A stretch of 64,000 nucleotides of DNA from Bacteroidales bacterium. GTDB lineage: Bacteria; Bacteroidota; Bacteroidia; Bacteroidales; Muribaculaceae. The DNA is taken from NCBI GenBank assembly GCA_015061005.1, contig SUXJ01000005.1, positions 131,057 through 195,056 of the forward strand, read 5' to 3'. Below are positions 43,428-53,780 of the stretch, piece after piece (the stretch's first letter is position 1; every line of letters begins with the position of its first letter). Position numbers and translations under genes: made by a program. The notes under the pieces are model-generated. The model saw only the letters and a list, made by a program, of their open reading frames with translations, searched no databases and was not told the origin of the DNA.

Positions 43428-45319
43428 AGCGTTTGGTTCTTAAGGGTTATTTCTCCGCGGTCAATCATGCTCCGCAGGGTGTTAACAATGGATTCGGGGC
43501 GCAGGTTCAGTGTTTCGGCGAGTTCGGTTATGGACAGTTCGCGTCCGTTATTGAGCGCATAGCGAATCTGTTCTTTGAGCTGCATGGGCGCGGTCGTGGA
43601 AACGCTTGAGCGCGCTGCCTCGCGACAAACATCGCAAGTTGAGCACGTTTCGGAGGTGATCTCGCCGAAGTAGTTCAATATGGTGTTGGCACGGCATTGA
43701 TTGCCGAACGCAAGGTTTATCAAGGCGTCAATGCGTTCTTTCATGCGTTCGCGTCTGACGTCGTAGATTTCGCGAGGGATTTCAATATGCTTTTTTTGAA
43801 TTCGACGGGAGGGGAAATAGAGGTAGGGTTGTTGACGTCGGGGAACGTAGTGAATGGCGTGTTTACGGCTGAGCGCAAGCAGGGTCTGATAGACCGAGTC
43901 CGGGGTCATCGACAAGTGTGATGCTATGACTGTTTCGGTAATATTGACGTAGTCGGCAAACAGGCCGGGATAATTTCGCAAGAGATATACCATTACTTGT
44001 TCTTCGGTAGGAGTGAAGTCCATGTCGTAGAGATCTTCGCGGCGGCAAACCACCATGACCCGAGCACGAGCATCGGGGTCTTCCACGTATTCCAAGTAGC
44101 CGGCAAGGGTAAGAATTTGGAGTGCGGAGCGCACTGTGGCGGGCCAGCCCTTCGCGTCGCGGCAAAATTCTTCGATATTGAAGTCAAAGACTTGATTATA
44201 TCCTTCGCCGAGCGATAAATCAATAAAAAGGCACGCTTTCTCGTAAATGTCGGCAATATATTCCCGGGAAGGAAATGCTTCGGCAAGTCTTCGAGAGAGT
44301 GTGGTCCGGTCCGTAGGGGCAACTAATGCCACTGCAAATGAAGGCTGTCCATCGCGTCCGGCACGTCCGGCTTCTTGATAATACTCTTCAATTGATGAAG
44401 GCAAGTCATAATGAATGACCACCCTGACGTCCGGCTTGTCTATGCCCATGCCGAAAGCATTTGTAGCGACCATAACGCGTACTTGTCCGTCTTTCCAACG
44501 TTGTTGGCGTTCGTTTTTGTCTTCGGGGCACAGTCCGGCATGGTATGCTTCTGCAGATATGCCAACGGTGATTAGCGAGCGGGAAATTTCGGTGGTTTTT
44601 GCTCTTGAGCGGACGTAAACAATGGCACTTCCGGAGGTGTTGCGCAGCACTTTGAGCAGTCGCTCGGGTTTGTTGACGTCGCGCCGCACCAAGTAGTGAA
44701 TGTTTTTCCGCGCAAAACTCATTGAAAACTTTCGAAATCCGGGTCTGAAGTTCAGACGTTGACAAATGTCGGCTGCCACGGCCGGTGTTGCGCTGGCGGT
44801 TACTGCCATTACCGGAGCTTCCGGGAAGTATTTTCGGAGGGCTGCAATTGCGAGATAGCTCGGTCGGAAGTCGTAGCCCCATTGTGAGATGCAATGAGCT
44901 TCATCGACCACAATCAGACTGATATTCCACGTCTTCAATTCGCCGATAAATCGCTCGTTTTGCAGTCGTTCGGGCGACAGGTAAAGGAATTTTATCTTCC
45001 CCAATTCAGCTTTTTGCATCGCTAATCGGGCTTCGGCGCGCGTTAGTCCGCTATGAAAGCATGCTGCCGGAATGTCGTGGGCGCGCAGATTATCTACTTG
45101 GTCTTTCATCAGAGAGATGAGAGGGGTGACCACAATAGTGAGTCCCGGGAACATCAGTCCCGGGACTTGAAAGGTTATGCTTTTTCCTCCGCCGGTGGGC
45201 ATCAAAGCGAGAGTGTCGGCGCCGCCGAGAACTGCGTCGATAATGTCGGCCTGCAGGGGTCGGAAGTCATCGTACCCCCAGTGGAGGCGCAGAGCTTGGA
45301 GAGGAGAAGAGTAGTTCAA
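43412..45319 (-). CDS. recQ: ATP-dependent DNA helicase RecQ
   Basis: 635 aa. Order: helicase domain with FRPLQADIIDAVLGGADTLA and Walker A MPTGGGKSITFQ near residue 42, DEAH box VVDEAHCISQWGYDFRP, helicase C-terminal domain with GMGIDKPDVRVVIHYDLP and EYYQEAGRAGRDG, a winged-helix region, and a zinc-binding part near residue 560-575 (CRANTILNYFGE and CSTCDVC). The C-terminal 60 residues form a small helical domain instead of a full HRDC domain. It overlaps recJ by 4 bases and rarA by 16 bases. Confidence 0.95.
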   Translation of the reverse strand: MNYSSPLQALRLHWGYDDFRPLQADIIDAVLGGADTLALMPTGGGKSITFQVPGLMFPGLTIVVTPLISLMKDQVDNLRAHDIPAACFHSGLTRAEARLAMQKAELGKIKFLYLSPERLQNERFIGELKTWNISLIVVDEAHCISQWGYDFRPSYLAIAALRKYFPEAPVMAVTASATPAVAADICQRLNFRPGFRKFSMSFARKNIHYLVRRDVNKPERLLKVLRNTSGSAIVYVRSRAKTTEISRSLITVGISAEAYHAGLCPEDKNERQQRWKDGQVRVMVATNAFGMGIDKPDVRVVIHYDLPSSIEEYYQEAGRAGRDGQPSFAVALVAPTDRTTLSRRLAEAFPSREYIADIYEKACLFIDLSLGEGYNQVFDFNIEEFCRDAKGWPATVRSALQILTLAGYLEYVEDPDARARVMVVCRREDLYDMDFTPTEEQVMVYLLRNYPGLFADYVNITETVIASHLSMTPDSVYQTLLALSRKHAIHYVPRRQQPYLYFPSRRIQKKHIEIPREIYDVRRERMKERIDALINLAFGNQCRANTILNYFGEITSETCSTCDVCREAARSSVSTTAPMQLKEQIRYALNNGRELSITELAETLNLRPESIVNTLRSMIDRGEITLKNQTLCKLP

Positions 45320-47061
45320 AAAATCAGTTCTTTGACAAGAAGTTGAAGCGGATGTCCGGCGGCGTGGTGTTTGTTTTCTTCAATGGTGTAGATGATGGAG
45401 AACGGCTTGCCTTCTTCGATTAACGGGAACTTATCAGCCATGTTAAACGCTATTGCAGAAATGGTGCGTTCGCCGGTTTCATCTGTGATGTCGAGTTTGA
45501 TGTGTTCGCCTTGTTTCCCTACTATTTTTGAGGATCCGGCATTGCGAACATTGAGGGTGCGGAACACGGGTTTTTGGTTTCCGGGTCCGAACGGGTTCAG
45601 TCGGCGCATGAAGTTCAGCATTTCAAGGTTGATTTCGCTAAACTCCAAGTCGGTGTCGATTTCGTGGACGGGTTCCAGCTGAGCTGCGGTGATGTTTTCT
45701 GACACGTAGCGTTCAAAGCGTTCAGAGAACTCTGCAATGTTTTCGGGCTTCATGCTAAGCCCGACGGCATAGGTGTGGCCTCCGAAGTTTTCCAAGAGAT
45801 CCTCACATGATTCCACAGCGCTGTAGATGTCAAATCCCTGAACGGAGCGCGAGGAGCCGGAGGCAAGTCCGTTGGTCAGAGTAAGAACCACCGCGGGCTT
45901 GTAATATACTTCCGTCAGACGCGAAGCCACAATACCGATGATGCCGCGATGCCAATTTTCATTATACATAACGATGGCCTTCTTGGGCGAGTTGATTTCG
46001 CCGCGAGCTTCAAGAATGGCTTGAGCCTCTTCGGTAATTTGTTTGTCGAGTTCTTTGCGGTCTTGGTTGTAGCGGTCAATGTCTTGTGCCTTTTCGAGAG
46101 CATCGTTGGCATCACGAGCCACGAGCAAGTCAACCGCCTCGCGTCCGCTTTGCATTCTGCCTGAGGCATTGATTCTGGGCCCGATTTTGAATATTACGTC
46201 GCTGATGGTGATTTCCCTTCCGGTCAGTCCGCAGATTTTCATGATGGCGCGGAGGCCCATATTGGGGTTGTTGTTTAGTCGGCGCAAGCCATGGTAGGTC
46301 ATGATTCGGTTTTCGCCAATCATGGGGACTATATCGGCTGCAATGCTGACTGCCACAAGGTCAAGAAAGCCGTCGAGCACGTGTTCGGGCAGTCCGTTGC
46401 TCCTTGCAAACGCCTGCATGAACTTGAAGCCCACTCCGCATCCGCTTAGGTGGCGGAAGGGGTAGGTTGAGCCTTCAAGTTTGGGGTTTAGAATACTTAC
46501 CGCCGAGGGGAGCTCGGCTCCTGCCACGTGGTGGTCGCAGATAATGAAATCTATGCCAAGGGTTTTGGCATAGGCGATTTCATCGTTTGCTTTGATTCCG
46601 CAGTCGAGGATAATAATGAGGCTTACGCCCGATTCTGCAGCGGAGTCGATAACGTGGTTTGAAATTCCGTATCCGTCATCGTAACGGCCGGGGATGTAGT
46701 AGTCGATCAGTGAGTAAAACTGCGACAGGTACTTATAGACTAACGCAACGGCAGTGGTGCCATCTACGTCGTAGTCACCATAGACTAAAATACGTTCCTT
46801 TGCGCCCATAGCTTCATTCAGGCGAGCTACTGCGGTCTCCATTCCGGGCATCAGGAATGGGTCATGGAGATCCGAAAGCTGAGGCTGGAAGAATTTCTGA
46901 GCTTCGGCGGGTGTGGTTAAACCTCTGTCACGCAGGATTTTGGCCATCACCGGGGAGTCGAAATATCTTTCGGCCGCGGGGCGTCGGATTTCTTGAGTTT
47001 CAGAAGCCGGGTGGGAGTCGTAGTTGTCTGTGGTTTTTAGATTCCATTTGTTGTCGGTCAT
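45316..47061 (-). CDS. recJ: Single-stranded-DNA-specific exonuclease RecJ
   Basis: 581 aa. 5'-3' exonuclease of the DHH family that works with RecQ. Motifs: ILVYGDYDVDGTTAVALVY near residue 80, LIIILDCGIKANDEI, FIICDHHVAG near 165, and DIVPMIGENRIMTYHGL near 235. The DHHA1 domain includes NWHRGIIGIVASRL near 355 and GGHTYAVGLSM near 420. It heads the recJ-recQ-rarA operon and is divergent from the first sulfatase. Confidence 0.96.
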   Translation of the reverse strand: MTDNKWNLKTTDNYDSHPASETQEIRRPAAERYFDSPVMAKILRDRGLTTPAEAQKFFQPQLSDLHDPFLMPGMETAVARLNEAMGAKERILVYGDYDVDGTTAVALVYKYLSQFYSLIDYYIPGRYDDGYGISNHVIDSAAESGVSLIIILDCGIKANDEIAYAKTLGIDFIICDHHVAGAELPSAVSILNPKLEGSTYPFRHLSGCGVGFKFMQAFARSNGLPEHVLDGFLDLVAVSIAADIVPMIGENRIMTYHGLRRLNNNPNMGLRAIMKICGLTGREITISDVIFKIGPRINASGRMQSGREAVDLLVARDANDALEKAQDIDRYNQDRKELDKQITEEAQAILEARGEINSPKKAIVMYNENWHRGIIGIVASRLTEVYYKPAVVLTLTNGLASGSSRSVQGFDIYSAVESCEDLLENFGGHTYAVGLSMKPENIAEFSERFERYVSENITAAQLEPVHEIDTDLEFSEINLEMLNFMRRLNPFGPGNQKPVFRTLNVRNAGSSKIVGKQGEHIKLDITDETGERTISAIAFNMADKFPLIEEGKPFSIIYTIEENKHHAAGHPLQLLVKELIF

Positions 47062-47184
47062 TTATGTTTATTTTTAATTTTTATCGCATCAATAGGATTC
47101 TGAGAGTCTCTAAACCCTCAAAATCACTAACATAGCCTGACCGAGAAGAGTGGAAAGCAGAACTGTGCGGGCTATTGTTAGCCT

Positions 47185-47298
47185 CAAAGTTACGAAAAAT
47201 TGCGTTCGTTTCCTAAAGTTTTAACGTTAAATTTTATTTTTTTCTCGGCGATATGAGTGTTTTTAATGAGTGAAAGCAATAAAAAAATTGTATATTTG
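47185..47298. promoter_or_regulatory. Divergent promoter region, recJ and sulfatase
   Basis: The 283-base gap carries a minus-strand -7 box TAACTTTG (47192-47185) facing recJ and a plus-strand TATATTTG (47291-47298) facing the sulfatase. Neither has a clear TTTG at the -33 distance. The stretch 47210-47290 is AT-rich; nothing else was recognised. Confidence 0.5.
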
Positions 47299-47344
47299 TG
47301 AGCCGGAAACGTATGGTGTGTAGTTATTTGATTCATTCATGAAT

Positions 47345-48874
47345 ATGGACACTAAGAATATACTGGCAGCAACTTTTGCTTCGCTATCGACGGCGTGTGC
47401 GTTTGCCGCCGATGAAAAACCGAACATTATCCTGTTTTTGGTTGACGATATGGGGTGGCAAGACACTTCGCTGTCATTTGGCTCCGAGAAGTCACCGCTC
47501 AATGCGCACTTTGAGACTCCGAATATGGAGCGGCTGGCGGCTCGGGGCGTGATGTTTACCAATGCCTATGCTTGTTCGGTCAGTTCGCCGTCTCGTTGCT
47601 CTCTGATGACCGGCATGAACGCCGCCCGTCATGGCGTTACGAATTGGACCCTGCGGTATAATGTAAAAACCGACGGTAATGATAACGTTACAACTCCCCC
47701 GGACTGGAACGTTAACGGCATTCAACCCGTTGGCGGAGTGGAACACTCCGTTGAGGTAACTCCTTTGCCTCGCTTGCTCAAGCAGCGCGGTTATCGCACG
47801 ATTCATTGCGGAAAGGCGCATTTCGGTGCTATGGAAACTCCGTCTGCCGACCCTTTAACAATGGGTTTTGACGTGAATATCGCCGGCCATGCAGCCGGAG
47901 GCTTGGCAACGTATTCGGGTTTGCATCGGTTCGGTCACGATGCTGACGGGACTCCGGTCAGTGATTTCGCAGTCCCCGGACTTGAAGCATACTGGGACAA
48001 GGATATTTTTGCCACTGAAGCCCTGACGATTGAAGCCCTTAAGGAACTGGAAAAAACGAAAGAACTAAAGGATACACCGTTTTTCCTCTATATGGCTCAC
48101 TATGCCGTTCATGTGCCTTTCGAGGCAGATAATGGATTCGTGGATAAGTATCGTGCCATGGGTCTTTCAGAGCGCGAAGCGGCTTATGCTTCTATGGTCG
48201 AGGGTATGGATAAGAGTCTGGGCGACATTATGGATTATTTGAACGAGAATGATTTGGCGGATAATACCATAATTATGTTTATGAGCGATAACGGCGGATA
48301 TACGGAGCCTACTCGCTCGGGGGCTTATAATGCGCCGCTGCGGTCGGGCAAGGGTTCGATTTATGAAGGGGGAATCCGAGTGCCGATGATTGTCAGTTGG
48401 CCCGGGGTGGCCGACAGGGCTTCCGTGAACGATGTTCCGGTGATTATCGAAGACTTTTTCCCTACTATATTGGAAATGGCAGGACTCAAGAATTACGAAA
48501 CTCTGCAAGCGGTTGACGGTCGCAGTTTTGTTGGGTTGCTGACCGGTGCGGAGTCTCTTGATGACTGTCGTGATTTGGTATGGCACTTCCCTAATGTGTG
48601 GGATGGTATCGCTCTTGATAAGAATTTAGGTTATGGCTCGACGAGTGCGATTCGCTGCGGAGATTACAAGCTGGTCTATTGGTATTTCGACGGGTCCAAA
48701 GAACTTTATAATCTACGCGAGGACATCGGCGAGGAAAATGACATCGCTGAGGAAAATCCCGAAGTCGTAGATGAATTGAGCCGTAGATTAAGCGAGTACT
48801 TGCGAGAAGCCGGTGCTCAGCGCCCGTCGCTTCGCACTACCGGCGCAGCCTGCCCATGGCCCGACAAAAACTGA
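47345..48874 (+). CDS. Secreted Ser-type sulfatase, copy A
   Basis: 509 aa from the ATG at 47345, chosen to match copy B; an ATG at 47339 adds two residues. Signal peptide ending ACAFAAD, then the sulfatase start PNIILFLVDDMGWQDTS with the metal-binding double Asp. The active-site motif SSPSRCSLMTG has serine at the formylglycine position, so it needs an anaerobic maturase. Other blocks: KAHFGA, MFMSDNGGYT and PLRSGKGSIYEGGIRVPMI. It probably removes sulfate from host or dietary glycans. It converges on the regulator pseudogene. Its close paralogue lies at 53.8 kb. Confidence 0.92.
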   Translation: MDTKNILAATFASLSTACAFAADEKPNIILFLVDDMGWQDTSLSFGSEKSPLNAHFETPNMERLAARGVMFTNAYACSVSSPSRCSLMTGMNAARHGVTNWTLRYNVKTDGNDNVTTPPDWNVNGIQPVGGVEHSVEVTPLPRLLKQRGYRTIHCGKAHFGAMETPSADPLTMGFDVNIAGHAAGGLATYSGLHRFGHDADGTPVSDFAVPGLEAYWDKDIFATEALTIEALKELEKTKELKDTPFFLYMAHYAVHVPFEADNGFVDKYRAMGLSEREAAYASMVEGMDKSLGDIMDYLNENDLADNTIIMFMSDNGGYTEPTRSGAYNAPLRSGKGSIYEGGIRVPMIVSWPGVADRASVNDVPVIIEDFFPTILEMAGLKNYETLQAVDGRSFVGLLTGAESLDDCRDLVWHFPNVWDGIALDKNLGYGSTSAIRCGDYKLVYWYFDGSKELYNLREDIGEENDIAEENPEVVDELSRRLSEYLREAGAQRPSLRTTGAACPWPDKN

Positions 48875-48875
48875 C

Positions 48876-51507
48876 TCAGTCACTTTGTTGGTTGCTATTA
48901 GGGTCTTTGCATGCGGCATTTTGGTATTCAGCCGGGGTAACACCATACATGGCGGTAAATCTGCGAGTAAAGTACGATGGGGAAGCAAATCCAACGCGAT
49001 ATGCCACTTCGTTGATGCGCAGTGTTTTCAATTCGAGCAAAGCTGCAGCTCTTTTTAGGCGCACGGCGCGCAGGTAGTCGTTTGGTGTTTGATTGGTTAA
49101 TTCCTTGACTTTAGCGAAGAAAGAACTACGCCCCATGCACATGAAAGACGCAAGGTCGTCAACGGTTAATGACGAGTTATCAATATGTTCGTCAATGACT
49201 GAGTTTAGTTTTGAAAGGAAGTCTGCCTCGGCAGGAGGAATGTCGTCGGCCGATAGGGTGTTGGCAGGTTGGTGTAAGACTGTTGATCGACGAGGTTGAT
49301 GCTTATGACGAATAAGCAAGAATATTGCTGATGACAATATAAATATTCCGAGAATGAGTATGGTTATTTTTAGCGGTAGCGACGATTTTGTCGTCGGTAG
49401 AATAACAATAGTTATCCTGCGCTCATCGCTGTATAGTCCGTTACCATTCGATGTGCGCAAGCGAAATGTGTAGGTTCCGACCTCCAAGTTTGCGTAAGTC
49501 GCCGAGGGCTTGCGATTGTCGGTGATTTGCCAAGTCGTTTGGTACGGTTCGAGCATGAACTCAAAGCGATTTTTTGCAGGGTCGGCATTGCTCGACGATG
49601 CAAATTGAAACTCAATGCTGTTTGCGTCATGCAATAGTTCAAGGTAATTAAGAACCAGAGCTGTGCTATCTGCTTCAAGTTCGCTTTGGGGGTGAATAAT
49701 GGCGGTTAAGTAAGCCGTTGGCAGAGACTCATTGCGCAGTATTTCTTTCGGGTGAAATGAATAAATGCCGCTAACGCTGCCCATTAGGATTTGTCCGTCC
49801 GGAAGTTTAAGCGCGGAATTTATTTTATGTTGGTTGGAGCGTAGCCCGTTGGCTTCTGTATATTGTTCCACTTGATTGTTTTCAGGGGAATAGTACATCA
49901 GCCCTTTATTTGTGGAGAACCAAACGGCCTCGTTGTCAGGTATAATGGAAAAGACCATGAGTCTTTCCGGCAGAGAGGCCGGCAGAGGTTTGGCTTGACC
50001 GGTCTGTTTGTCGATGATGAAGAGCCCGTTGCCCTCGGTGCCGGCATAAATGGTGTTTTTAATTGGACATACAGACATTACCAAGTCGGAAGGTAGTTGA
50101 TAATGTCTTATTTCTCCTTCCGGAGATATGCTGAAGAGTCCGGCTCCCTGTGAGGGTGCCCAAATTGTGCCGTCGGAGTCTGTGACCAAGCAGTGAAATA
50201 TTGCTTTGGGTATATCGGTCACATCTGAGAACTGCATTGTTAACGGATTGAATGTGAACAGACCGCTCATTGTGCCAATCCAGATTAATCCGTTTCGGTC
50301 GCAAGCGAATGAGTAAACGGAGGCAGGCAGTTTGGTTTCGCTGACCGCTCCTTGAAATCGGCAGTGTGACATTGTTTTTAGATCAATGACGTCCATTCCT
50401 TGACCGGCGGTGCCGACATACAGAGTTGTTTCGTGAGCAAATATGGTTTGAATGTTTGAAGTAGCGGGTTGATAAACCTCGGGCGAGTCAGGACGGGTCG
50501 TGAAATTTTTAACTTCGCCGGTTAGAGGGTTGTAAGAAGATATGCCGCTATCTTCAATGCTGAACCAGAGGAGTCCGGCAGAATCGCGAGTGATGCCGCT
50601 AATTACGTGGCCGGAGAGTTTTGAATTGAGTTCCTTGCAGTCGTAAAAGTTTTTCGGGGTGGGCGAGAGGTAGTTTATGCCTCCGTAGAATGTGCCAATC
50701 CATAGCCCGTTTTCATCGTCAACGGCCAAAGTGGTAATTCGTCGGTCGTTTATTCCGTTGGGATTTGAGTAGTCAATTTCAACCTGTTCGATTCTTCGTG
50801 TGGTGGGGTCATAGACGGTCAGCCCGTCATTGCTGCCAAAGAGAATTTTGCCGTTATGCTCTGCAATTGAACTTGCGGCCGCATCGCAATGGTGTAGTTT
50901 GTGGAATATGTGGTCTGAGCCGGCTTCAAAAATGTCGCCGTTGCGAGTTGCGGCCAAAACGCGGTTTCGCGAGTCGGTGAATGCAATTTTTGTGTATTCG
51001 GGAAGATTTTCGTAGCCGGCAATTCTCCCTTTGGCGTCCGTAATACTAACCGAATAGTCGGTTTGATCAAGAATCTTGTAGATTCGGTTGTTTTCAACGA
51101 AGTGTATGTTGTTTAAGTCATCGCAGTGTAATGATGTTATAGAACCTTTTGATTCCGGTATGGGCTTGAATGAGCCCGTTGCCGGATTGAATTTCATCAA
51201 GCCCCTCGATGTGCCCACCCAAATGTTGCCTAAAGAGTCTTCAGTTAGGAAATTGACGGTATGTACGTACGGGTGAATCTGCCGACGGAGTAAATATGAT
51301 TTCGCTCACCGTTGATCCGTTAAGAACGAACAGTCCGTCCCAAGTGCCGATATACACGGGACCGCGCGAACTCGGCAAAATGGCAAATACGCCATTTCGA
51401 GGCAAGCCGTCGTTGACCGTTATGTGGCGAAATCCTGTAAGAGTTGTCGCCGGGGAAGTCAGTCGGCATAGGAGTAGCAGGCAGATGGTTATCAGTATGC
51501 GGCTCAT
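48876..51507 (-). pseudogene. Membrane sensor-regulator (propeller, Y_Y_Y, AraC HTH), frameshifted
   Basis: Two frames share one protein. The N-terminal part (51507-51241) has a signal peptide and the first propeller blade (GFRHITVNDGLPRNGVFAIL, GPVYIGTWDGLF) and stops at 51241. The rest continues in another frame to 48876: propeller blades such as NIWVGTSRGLMKFNP and GLIWIGTMSGLFTFNP, a Y_Y_Y domain, one membrane helix (ITILILGIFILSSAIFLLI) and an AraC-type HTH with VAYRVGFASPSYFTRRF. There is no histidine kinase or receiver, so it resembles a one-piece sensor-regulator. A tandem GTACGTAC at 51263-51270 explains the break: removing one GTAC restores a single frame of about 870 codons. It probably controlled the adjacent sulfatase genes. 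Confidence 0.8.
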
Positions 51508-51654
51508 AATCATGTGCAAAAGTATAAAAATTTTGTGTAAGTTAGCGAATATGGACGATTGAGATATTGTTTTGTACAAATTTGATATGCGGAGGGTGGT
51601 TAAATTATGATATTTGAGGGCAAAAACTCTTTACACCATAATTTATATAAACCA

Positions 51655-53773
51655 ATGAAACGAAAACTATTTATTTACGGATTGATGACAGCCATTGTGA
51701 CATTGTTGCCGGTGGATGTCAGCGCAGAAAATTGGGTGCGTTTTTCTCCTGAGGGAGAGTATGCCATTCAATGTAGTACAAATAATCGATTTTTGGCTAA
51801 TACGCTTTATTTGGGAGGAGCGGATCAGTCTTATGTAAGACTCGTAGATGAGTTTGATGAAATTGCATGTACTTGGGTGCTTAATGATGAGCGAGAAATG
51901 AATATTTCGGTACGCAATACTCAGGGAGGTCTTAACGAAGGCGATTATATTCGTTTTGACAGTAAAATTCGCTTGGCTTCAACCGTGAATTTTACCGATT
52001 ACTTGATGAATCAGTCATTTCAGTTTTATTATGACGCGGATAGCGATACTGAAAGTGACGAGATTGCAGTAAAGGTTTGTTCGCAAGGGAATCAAAAGGG
52101 TTGGTGGAAATCGCGTCCAGCCGGCGATGAATTGGGTTATGAACCAACTCATACGATAGAAACTGCGACCATTTTTTATTTAATACCGGTTAATGATATT
52201 GAAGTTCCCGATTATGGTCAAACATCATTGACTCTGACCGGTGATGTTTCCGATGAACAAATCTATGACATACGCGATAACATGTTTAAGTTGCGAGACT
52301 TGGATCTGACGGCAACAACATTAACCTCGCTCCCTGCTCATGCCTTTTCCGGCATGACATCGCTTGTGAATGTGTACCTTCCGGATGGGCTCAAAGAGAT
52401 AGGTGATGCCGCTTTTTTGAGTTGCGAGAAGCTGACGAATTGTGAGTTGCCGTTATCGTTGACGCGAATAGGGACGATGGCATTTGCGCGAACAGCCGTT
52501 AAAAAAGTCGAGTTGGGGGCATCTGTCAGTGAGATTGGTAGAGGAGCATGGAGCGGCTGTAAGCAACTTGCAGAAATATCAGTCGATGATAGCAATAGTG
52601 CATTCATAGCCGTCGATGCCGTGTTGTATAATATAAGCCCGAACATCAATGTTGATATGTGCGGCTGCTCGGAAAGGGGAGCTAAATATCCCTGAATCAC
52701 TAATCAGAATTGAAGACTATGCGTGTGAAGGTTGTCGGAACTTATCAGGTGATTTGCTCTTGCCTGATGGTTTAACTTATGTCGGCGACTTTGCATTTGC
52801 CGGATGTGAGGGGCTTACAGGAGAGTTGAAAATCCCCGAATCCTTGGTCCATGTCGGGCGTGCAGCATTTTACGGTGTGAGCGGTCTAACCGGAACTTTG
52901 TCGATTCCTGATGGGGTAACTTTGATAGGCAATTATGGGACCTATGCTTATATGGAGGGCGTTGAACATATTGAATTGCCGTCGAGTGCGCAAGCGTTGG
53001 CCCCATCAGTATTTGAGGGTTGCGTATCCGTTGTGCATATTAAATCTGATGCGAATGAGCCTCCTGTGGTCGGAGCATTTGGGCTACGTGGAATAAATCG
53101 ATCATCTACCTACATAGAAGTGTCGGACGAAGACTCTTATCGGGATGCTGATACTTGGTGTGAGTTTGAAAACTACTCTTTTATGCCGCGCGTGTATGAG
53201 CGTTTTGCAACAGATGGAGATTTTTATATAGCGACTACCAGTGGTTTCTATTTGACATATAATAGTTCGGGTGCCGGCGCAATGGCTTTACTGACCGGAG
53301 CGGAGCGAGCCTCAAAATGGGGACTAATATTTAGCGACGTTTCGGATCCGGTGGTGCCATTTGGTGCAGGTAAGGCAACCGATATTGCTTACATTAAAGG
53401 AAGAAACGTGTATCATATAAACATGGCCGGTCAATGTTGGCAAGATCCGGTTGAGGGATATGTGCGCAATCCGAATCGCACATTTGCGATTTGGCATGAT
53501 CCGGATTTAGAGCTATGGGCAATTCAGAGTAATGGTTATGTATGGTTATATGAAAATGATGAATTTATTGCCGAACCATATACCGGGCGTCAACCACTTG
53601 CAGAGCATTTTGTATGGAAATTCTCGTCTGAAGTGACTGAAATAATTGAAATAGAAGGGCTGCCGGATATTTATAATCGGTCTGAAATATACGATTTGAG
53701 TGGGCGCAAATTAAGAAAAACGAATGCGCCGGGAATCTACATTATCAACGGAGTTAAAACATTAGTAAAATAA
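51655..53773 (+). pseudogene. BspA-like leucine-rich-repeat protein, frameshifted
   Basis: The first frame starts at the ATG 51655 with a signal peptide (ending VDVSAEN), an N-terminal domain of about 180 residues, then BspA-type repeats (SLVNVYLPDGLKEIGDAAF, KVELGASVSEIGRGAW) and stops at 52695. The repeats resume in the next frame from about 52655 (ICAAARKGELNIPESL, GLTGELKIPESLVHVGRAAF). One extra base near 52653-52655 would explain the switch. The C-terminal end YDLSGRKLRKTNAPGIYII resembles secretion or anchoring tails of Bacteroidales proteins. Intact it would be about 705 aa. It lies 7 bases before sulfatase copy B and probably shares its transcript. Confidence 0.78.
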
Positions 53774-53780
53774 GAAAACA

